Source: an uncultured Collinsella sp. (GTDB lineage: Bacteria > Actinomycetota > Coriobacteriia > Coriobacteriales > Coriobacteriaceae). Taken from it: DNA of 10,096 bases. The notes beneath the pieces are model-generated. The model was not told where the DNA came from and made no database searches. It saw only the letters and a program-made list of their open reading frames with translations. Within the stretch, counting starts at the first letter, position 1; every line of letters starts with the position of its first letter. Position numbers and translations under genes: made by a program. Location of the stretch: the NCBI GenBank assembly GCA_900545835.1, contig URBB01000077.1:1-10096 (forward strand), given 5' to 3'. Below are positions 5,670 through 10,096 of the stretch, in pieces.

Positions 5670-6560
5670 CTAGCGCCCGCGCTCTTCCATGATAATCTCG
5701 ATTTCGTCGGCGTTAATGCCCACCATGGCCTCGCCCAGGTCCTCCGAAAGCTCGGCGATGAGCCTGGCATCGGTGAAGTTTGCCACGGCCTTGACGATGG
5801 CAGCGGCGCGCTTGGCGGGGTCGCCGCTCTTAAAGATGCCCGAGCCGACAAAGACGCCCTCGGCACCCAGCTGCATCATCAGCGCGGCATCGGCCGGGGT
5901 CGCTACGCCGCCGGCGGCAAAGTTCACGACGGGAAGCTTGCCCGTGGCATGGACCTCGCGTACCAGCTCGACCGGAACCTGCAGTTGCTTGGCTGCCTCA
6001 AAGAGCTCGTCGTCGCGCAGGGCAACAACGTCGCGGATCTGCTTTTGGATCTTGCGCATGTGACGCACGGCCTGAACGACGTCGCCCGTACCCGGCTCAC
6101 CCTTGGTGCGAATCATAGTGGCGCCCTCGGCAACACGGCGCAACGCCTCGCCCAGATCGCGGGCGCCGCAGACAAACGGCACGTCAAACTGGGTCTTGTC
6201 GATGTGATAGACGTCATCGGCGGGGGAGAGAACCTCGGACTCGTCGATGTAATCGATCGCGATGGCCTGCAGGACCTGCGCCTCGACAATGTGACCGATG
6301 CGGCACTTGGCCATGACGGGGATGGAGACGGCCTCTTGGATGCCCTTGATCATCTTGGGGTCGCTCATGCGCGAGACGCCGCCTGCGGCGCGGATGTCGG
6401 CCGGGATGCGCTCGAGTGCCATGACGGCGCAGGCGCCTGCCTCCTCGGCGATGCGCGCCTGCTCGGGCGTGGTGACGTCCATGATGACGCCGCCCTTGAG
6501 CATCTGCGCGAGTTCGCGATTGAGTTTGACGCGATCGGCCTTGCTGGTCTGTTCTGCCAT
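5670..6560 (-). CDS. pdxS: Pyridoxal 5'-phosphate synthase lyase subunit PdxS
   Basis: PdxS condenses ribose 5-phosphate, glyceraldehyde 3-phosphate and ammonia to PLP, working in a large complex with PdxT. The 296 residues fit the family. Seen motifs are GGVIMDVTTPEQA (23-35), ALERIPADIRAAGGVSRMSD (48-67), Lys85 in MAKCRIGH (Schiff-base lysine), DYIDESEVLSPADD (103-116), Lys153 in IRTKGEPGTG (second lysine) and NFAAGGVATPADAA. The ATG at 6560 is chosen because AAGGGAG (6566-6572) lies 5 bases upstream and the protein then begins MAEQ; an in-frame ATG at 6587 would add nine residues without a good ribosome binding site. It diverges from the PdxR-type regulator gene, the usual arrangement for PdxR-controlled pdxST. 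Confidence 0.98.
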   Translation of the reverse strand: MAEQTSKADRVKLNRELAQMLKGGVIMDVTTPEQARIAEEAGACAVMALERIPADIRAAGGVSRMSDPKMIKGIQEAVSIPVMAKCRIGHIVEAQVLQAIAIDYIDESEVLSPADDVYHIDKTQFDVPFVCGARDLGEALRRVAEGATMIRTKGEPGTGDVVQAVRHMRKIQKQIRDVVALRDDELFEAAKQLQVPVELVREVHATGKLPVVNFAAGGVATPADAALMMQLGAEGVFVGSGIFKSGDPAKRAAAIVKAVANFTDARLIAELSEDLGEAMVGINADEIEIIMEERGR

Positions 6561-6705
6561 GGTTGCTCCCTTGGTTGGCATGTGCATTGCTTGACGGAAT
6601 ATCCTATCGGGGAGCTGGGTATGGCGAAATACTCAGTTTTCGAGATAATAACAAGGTCAGACTAATACCAGATTGAATGGCTTAATAAGGTCAGGTGATA
6701 GGCTC
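6561..6705. promoter_or_regulatory. Divergent pdxS/pdxR control region with candidate PdxR operator
   Basis: The direct repeat AAGGTCAG occurs at 6653-6660 and 6687-6694, 34 bases start to start (about three helical turns). Each copy sits in a similar AT-rich context (ATAACAAGGTCAG and TTAATAAGGTCAG). MocR-type regulators, such as GabR, are known to bind spaced direct repeats. ATACCA, the GabR repeat unit as I recall it, also occurs once at 6665-6670. On the minus strand TAGGAT (6602-6607) is a weak -10 candidate for pdxS with a poor -35, as expected for an activated promoter. The assignment is an inference. Confidence 0.5.
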
Positions 6706-8142
6706 ATGCTTGACTACAATTTGGAAAAACGCGGCGAAGCATCGCTCTATGAGTATGTTTACCAGCAAATTCGAGATGATATCGTAGCTGGACGCATTGC
6801 GGCGGGGGAGCATCTTCCGTCTAAGCGCGCCTTTGCCAGTCATCTGGGAATCAGTGTCATTACCATCGAGAATGCATATAGCCAGTTACTTGCCGAGGGC
6901 TATATTTGCTCAATGCCGCGTCGTGGCTACTACGCTTGCAAGCTTCCGGATGCACCGGTTTTGGCTTCGGCTGCGGAGGGCATCGACCGGGATGCCGTCT
7001 CTGTGGACTCCGGCGTGCATGATGCCAGCGGACAGGTCGAGCGATTCGATGCGCTTTCTCCTTCCGCTTTGGAGGCGGCGCGGCTTTGGCAAAGCGCACT
7101 GCGGGCGACGCTGGCATCCGAAGATGAGCGCGAGATCTTTTCGCCCGCACCGGCACAGGGCACCGTTCGGCTACGATGCGCAATTGCTCATCATCTGCGC
7201 GGGACGAGGGGTATGAATGTCGACCCCAATAACATTGTTATCGGCGCGGGCGCTCAGCTGCTCGATACCATGTTGGTTCAGTTGCTTGGCGCTGACAAGG
7301 TGTATGCCGTTGAGGACCCGGGCTATTTACGTCTGACGCGCATTTATCAGGCTATGGGCTGCAAAGTTCGACATATCCCGTTGGATGATGAGGGGGTGGA
7401 CTTGAGCGCTCTGCAGAAAACTGGGACCGATGTCCTTCACCTTATGCCGTCCCATCAGTATCCCACCGGTCTTGTGACGAGCATTGCGCGTCGCTATGCG
7501 CTGCTGAGCTGGGCCGCCGAGCGACCAGGTCGGTACCTCATCGAAGATGACTTTGATTGTGAGTTTCGCCTTGCCGGCAAGCCGATTCCTGCGCTCGCAT
7601 CGATCGATGCCGCCCAGTCGGTTATCTACACTAATACGTTTTCGAAGAGCCTGTCATCGGCGTTGCGCCTAGCGTACATGGTGTTGCCCGACGAGCTGAT
7701 GGAGCGGTTTAGGCGCGACCTTGGTTTTTACGCCTCGTCGGTGAGCTCTGTTGACCAGGTTGCTTTGGCGCGTTTACTGGAATCGGGTGATTACGAGCGA
7801 CATGTGAACCGCATGCGCGTTCGTGCTCGCGAGGCGCGTGATGGCCTGACGGCGCTTGTACGGAAGGCATTTCCGGCAGGGGAAGTTTTAGTCGAGCACG
7901 CGGACGCCGGCCTTTACTGCGTCGTGGCCGTGGAGCGCGGAACGGGCGGAAGCTCTTTTGCGCAGGCCCTCACGCGCTCGAGTATCCCTTTTGTCGATAT
8001 CAGTGACTGTTATTGGTGTGCCGATGGCGCATCTGTCCCTGAAAACACAACTCAAATTCTTGTTCAGTATGACGATCTGAGTCCAAAAGTACTAACAACC
8101 TTGGAATTGCAGCTAATGGGGGGCACTCTGCAACCTAAGTGA
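6706..8142 (+). CDS. pdxR: MocR/GntR-family regulator with aminotransferase-like domain (PdxR-type)
   Basis: This is a 478-residue transcription factor. An N-terminal GntR-type winged helix spans about 10-80, with LPSKRAFASHLGISVITIENAYSQLLAEGYI at its core. A fold-type I aminotransferase-like domain spans about 115-478. In the latter I see PSHQYPTG (248-255), Asp282 in IEDDFDCEFR, and the PLP lysine Lys314 in NTFSKSLSSALRLAY. PLP binding as an internal aldimine would let it sense vitamin B6. The ATG at 6706 is preferred, with AGGTGA 7 bases upstream; a TTG at 6673 would add 11 residues. It is divergent from pdxS-pdxT, so PdxR-type control of those genes is the natural reading. The stop codon TGA (8140-8142) lies inside the left arm of the repeat element at 8137, so the last codon (Lys, AAG) comes from that element. 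Confidence 0.93.
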   Translation: MLDYNLEKRGEASLYEYVYQQIRDDIVAGRIAAGEHLPSKRAFASHLGISVITIENAYSQLLAEGYICSMPRRGYYACKLPDAPVLASAAEGIDRDAVSVDSGVHDASGQVERFDALSPSALEAARLWQSALRATLASEDEREIFSPAPAQGTVRLRCAIAHHLRGTRGMNVDPNNIVIGAGAQLLDTMLVQLLGADKVYAVEDPGYLRLTRIYQAMGCKVRHIPLDDEGVDLSALQKTGTDVLHLMPSHQYPTGLVTSIARRYALLSWAAERPGRYLIEDDFDCEFRLAGKPIPALASIDAAQSVIYTNTFSKSLSSALRLAYMVLPDELMERFRRDLGFYASSVSSVDQVALARLLESGDYERHVNRMRVRAREARDGLTALVRKAFPAGEVLVEHADAGLYCVVAVERGTGGSSFAQALTRSSIPFVDISDCYWCADGASVPENTTQILVQYDDLSPKVLTTLELQLMGGTLQPK

Positions 8143-8255
8143 GTAGACTTTTAGCACTTTGGCGACCAGGCAGTTTTGTAGCAAGCTATCTACCTGCGGT
8201 TTTGAAAAGCAGGATGACCGGCCTGCTCGGGATGTTCAAAAAAGTCTACTCACTT
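8137..8255. repeat. 119-base palindrome-bounded element, copy E1
   Basis: The 16-base arm AAGTGAGTAGACTTTT (8137-8152) is perfectly complementary to AAAAGTCTACTCACTT (8240-8255). The interior contains further pairing, including CAGG with CCTG around the middle and GCAGG with CCTGC at about 8208-8226. E1 is about 83% identical, without gaps, to E2 at 9556-9674 in the same orientation (20 mismatches counted by eye, all outside the arms). No target-site duplication is evident. The element overlaps the pdxR stop codon. Confidence 0.9.
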
Positions 8256-8289
8256 GCCGCGCAAAGCTTCTACATGAGAAAAAATGGGG

Positions 8290-8355
8290 TTTTCAACAGG
8301 GTTTCGTCCAGCTCTCGGCAAGCTTTTGGCCAGTTGGGGAGGGCTGTTGAAAACT
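8290..8355. repeat. 11-bp inverted repeat upstream of the nuclease-like gene
   Basis: GTTTTCAACAG (8290-8300) is perfectly complementary to CTGTTGAAAAC (8345-8355), around a 44-base interior. It lies between E1 and the DUF559-like gene, about 80 bases before that gene's start, and has no counterpart elsewhere in the window. It could be an operator, an RNA structure or another palindromic repeat. No T-run follows. Confidence 0.65.
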
Positions 8356-8437
8356 TGGCAGTCCGTTCGGCGCCATTTTTGCTGCGTTCGCGCCAATGCG
8401 TGACTGATTGGGTTGAAATTCGTGTTTTCCTGTGCCT

Positions 8438-9565
8438 ATGAAGGATCTACTTTGTGACATATCAGCTTTTAGGTACTGGCGTTTGCCTCCTCAAGTCCGC
8501 GCTTTGTGTCCGCCGCTTCCACGACCGGAAGAAGACCGGCAGCGATATGATCTCGCCCGCAACCCGACGGCTGCGGTCGCGCTCGGTTTTCCGTTGTATA
8601 CATTGGTTCGGACGAGAAACAAACGGACTTGTCCTGCCAGCATTAGGCAGCGGCTGTTTCTTGGTGAGCTCCCCAGGGAATCCGTGCTGGAAACGGAGCA
8701 TGGGTTTTTGATTACGTCTCCTCTACTGACGGCATTCATCATGTCGCGGCACCTGACGGATCTCCAGCTTCTTTTGGTATTGGCGGAGATGTGTGGCTTG
8801 TTTGCGGTGTGCGCTCTGCCGGCGGCACTTGAGGCGGAGCTTTCGCGTGCAATTGATTCGGGCGCGATTTCGACAACGTTCGGTTGGGTGCGCTGCCCGT
8901 CCGAGGACGGCACCGCCTCAAATTTATGGCGTCGAGACGCTTTGGTTTTAGGCAGAGACCTTGACCGTTTTTGTTCAGATGTTTGCGGGATGCGTTACGG
9001 CAATAGATTTATGGCGGTATCGCAACTCGTTCCATTGGGTGCCGCGTCGCCTTTTGAGGTCGAGGCGTATTTGTTGCTTGGACTGCCGCGAGCCCTGGGA
9101 GGCGAAGGTTTTTGCGGCATAGAGCTCAATGTCGAAGTGACGTTAAGCACAAGTGCTCGAGCGATTGTGGGAAAGTCCCGTGTGTATATCGATCTACTTC
9201 TGTCTTCGCCGGACGGCAGGCGACAGGTGGCCATTGAATGTCAGGGAAAGGCCTCGCACGGACGCGCAGGGGATGGCTTGCGTGACGCTGACCGCATGAC
9301 GGCCCTTCAGGCCATGGGCTATGATGTACTTCTCCTGACACACAGACAGATATCCGATGAGGATAGATTCCGCGCGATCGTTAAGGCCGTATGTAGGATG
9401 CTCGATGCTGAATATCGTGATAAAAGCTCGGATGAGCAAAGGGCTGAGGCATTACTCCGGTCTGAACTATTCGTTGACTGGACAAAATTGGGAGTAATTG
9501 ACGGAAAGACGCCCGTTAGACACAAAACAACTCGATCGTGGACGGCTGCGGTTCTAAGTGAGTAG
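8438..9565 (+). CDS. AbiEi/DUF559-like protein with PD-(D/E)XK nuclease-type C-terminus
   Basis: This 375-residue protein has two parts. Residues 1-140 (LLCDISAFRYWRLPPQ, later GFLITSPLLTAFIMSR) have the layout of AbiEi-type antitoxin domains, where an opening SAL-like helix is followed by a vTSp-rT-like motif. Residues 204-320 look like the DUF559/Vsr-type nuclease fold: SPFEVEAYLL (204-213), Asp252 in VYIDLLL, Glu267-x-Gln269-x-Lys271 in IECQGK, His274, DADR (283-286) and GYDVLLLT (294-301). The E-x-Q spacing differs from the canonical E-x-K. The function is unknown; a DNA-acting, defence or toxin-antitoxin-related role is an inference. The start is uncertain: ATG 8438 or GTG 8432, neither with a visible ribosome binding site. 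Base composition is visibly less GC-rich than pdxS or queA. The gene lies between two 119-base repeats, and its last codons and TAG lie in E2. No partner gene is visible. Confidence 0.8.
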   Translation: MKDLLCDISAFRYWRLPPQVRALCPPLPRPEEDRQRYDLARNPTAAVALGFPLYTLVRTRNKRTCPASIRQRLFLGELPRESVLETEHGFLITSPLLTAFIMSRHLTDLQLLLVLAEMCGLFAVCALPAALEAELSRAIDSGAISTTFGWVRCPSEDGTASNLWRRDALVLGRDLDRFCSDVCGMRYGNRFMAVSQLVPLGAASPFEVEAYLLLGLPRALGGEGFCGIELNVEVTLSTSARAIVGKSRVYIDLLLSSPDGRRQVAIECQGKASHGRAGDGLRDADRMTALQAMGYDVLLLTHRQISDEDRFRAIVKAVCRMLDAEYRDKSSDEQRAEALLRSELFVDWTKLGVIDGKTPVRHKTTRSWTAAVLSE

Positions 9566-9674
9566 ACTTTTGGCACTTTGGCGACCAGGCCGTTTTGCAA
9601 CAAGTCATTTACCTGCGGCTTTATAAAGCAATATGGGTGGTGTGCTCGGCAAGTTCCAAAAAGTCTACTCACTT
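9556..9674. repeat. 119-base palindrome-bounded element, copy E2
   Basis: The arms are identical to those of E1 (9556-9571 and 9659-9674); here complementarity extends two bases further out on each side (CTAAG with CTTAG, 9554-9676). Length and orientation equal those of E1. The TAG stop of the preceding nuclease-like gene (9563-9565) lies in the left arm. Conserved interior blocks shared with E1 include CACTTTGGCGACCAGGC, GTTTTG, TACCTGCGG and TGCTCGG. Confidence 0.9.
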
Positions 9675-9742
9675 AGTTTTTGACGAGAAGCCGATGCCGA
9701 AGGCGGTCCTATTTCAGGGCGTTAACAAGTTCGTGAGGCACG

Positions 9743-9772
9743 AAAAAGGCCCGAACCAATACGGTCCGGGCC
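9743..9772 (-). terminator. Rho-independent terminator of the rubrerythrin gene
   Basis: On the minus strand GGCCCGGACC pairs with GGTTCGGGCC (one G-T wobble) around a 5-base loop, followed directly by TTTTT (9747-9743). It lies 35 bases downstream of the stop codon at 9808. It is the best-formed classical terminator in the window. Confidence 0.9.
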
Positions 9773-9807
9773 TCATCGGGCTTGAGGTTATGTCTCAGGC
9801 GGTTGGC

Positions 9808-10056
9808 TTAGCCAAAGTAGCGCTTGAGCAGGCCGGCGAAAGCCTTGCCGTGGCGGGCCTCGTCGCGAGCCATCTCGTGCACGGTGTCGTGGATGGCATC
9901 GAGGCCGGCGGCCTTGGCACGCTTGGCAAGATCGGTCTTGCCGGCGGTGGCGCCGTTCTCGGCCTCAACGCGCATCTCGAGGTTCTTCTTGGTGGAGTCG
10001 GTCACGACCTCGCCCAGGAGCTCGGCGAACTTGGCGGCATGCTCGGCCTCCTCGTG
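9808..10056 (-). CDS. Peroxidase-type rubrerythrin (NADH peroxidase family), 3' part
   Basis: These are the last 82 residues of a ferritin-like diiron protein, cut at its N-terminal side by the fragment end. The visible part begins HEEAEHAAKFAELLGEVV and ends DEARHGKAFAGLLKRYFG. The two ExxH ligand pairs (EAEH near the start, EARH near the end) are diiron-site motifs of rubrerythrins. The C-terminal pattern matches the rubredoxin-plus-rubrerythrin proteins often annotated NADH peroxidase in anaerobes, which reduce hydrogen peroxide in the cytoplasm. The rubredoxin domain, usually N-terminal, would lie beyond the fragment. Residues encoded beyond 10056 (MYKRQ) come from adapter. A strong terminator follows the gene. 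Confidence 0.9.
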   Translation of the reverse strand, partial: HEEAEHAAKFAELLGEVVTDSTKKNLEMRVEAENGATAGKTDLAKRAKAAGLDAIHDTVHEMARDEARHGKAFAGLLKRYFG

Positions 10057-10096
10057 CTGTCTCTTATACACATCTGACGCTGCCGACGACGGAGAG
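10057..10096. other. Nextera i5-side adapter (library artefact)
   Basis: CTGTCTCTTATACACATCT (10057-10075) is the reverse-complement Tn5 mosaic end, followed by GACGCTGCCGACGA (10076-10089) of the Nextera read-1 adapter. The final seven bases (CGGAGAG) look like the start of an index; from memory they fit index S511, TCTCTCCG. This is not genomic DNA. Confidence 0.98.

Noticed and set aside
6561..6660. Riboswitch before pdxS
   Set aside because: The leader is short, I see no stable conserved fold, and the adjacent PdxR-type regulator gives a sufficient control mechanism.
5328..6665. Long open frame (445 codons) on the plus strand opposite pdxT and pdxS
   Set aside because: It crosses two certain genes and their junction, so it is a shadow of GC-rich codons.
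9595..10077. Plus-strand open frame ending in LSLIHI
   Set aside because: It starts in repeat E2, runs opposite the rubrerythrin gene and ends in adapter; LSLIHI is a familiar adapter-derived peptide.

Overview
The window is one sequenced DNA fragment, not an open genome segment. Both ends carry Illumina Nextera (Tn5) adapter sequence, so the biological insert is about 42-10056. Its high GC content, its anaerobe-type peroxidase rubrerythrin, its gene families and its intergenic repeats suggest an anaerobic gut actinobacterium of the Coriobacteriia, perhaps Collinsella-like. That placement is an inference from style, not from a marker gene.

Left part (42-1844): the 3' end of queH and the complete queA lie in tandem. 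They encode the last two steps of queuosine synthesis on tRNA: QueA makes epoxyqueuosine and QueH reduces it. A 351-base convergent spacer of hairpins follows. Middle (1845-5061): an unrecognised 587-residue acidic coiled-coil protein with a C-terminal membrane anchor is on the minus strand. It diverges from a short-chain dehydrogenase/reductase gene on the plus strand. A second convergent hairpin spacer (4704-5061) repeats the architecture of the first one part for part.

Vitamin B6 block (5062-8142): pdxS and pdxT (pyridoxal 5'-phosphate synthase) form a two-gene minus-strand operon. Divergent from it is a MocR/PdxR-type regulator, whose aminotransferase-like domain should sense PLP. The 145-base shared control region holds a direct repeat spaced 34 bases apart, a candidate operator.

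Right part (8137-10056): a gene for an AbiEi/DUF559-like protein with a PD-(D/E)XK nuclease-type C-terminus sits between two directly repeated 119-base elements. The elements are about 83% identical and each is bounded by a perfect 16-bp terminal inverted repeat. The stop codons of both pdxR and the nuclease-like gene fall inside the left repeat arms. This cassette-like arrangement and the two composite hairpin spacers are the most unusual features here. The window ends in the 3' part of a minus-strand peroxidase-type rubrerythrin gene with a clear terminator.
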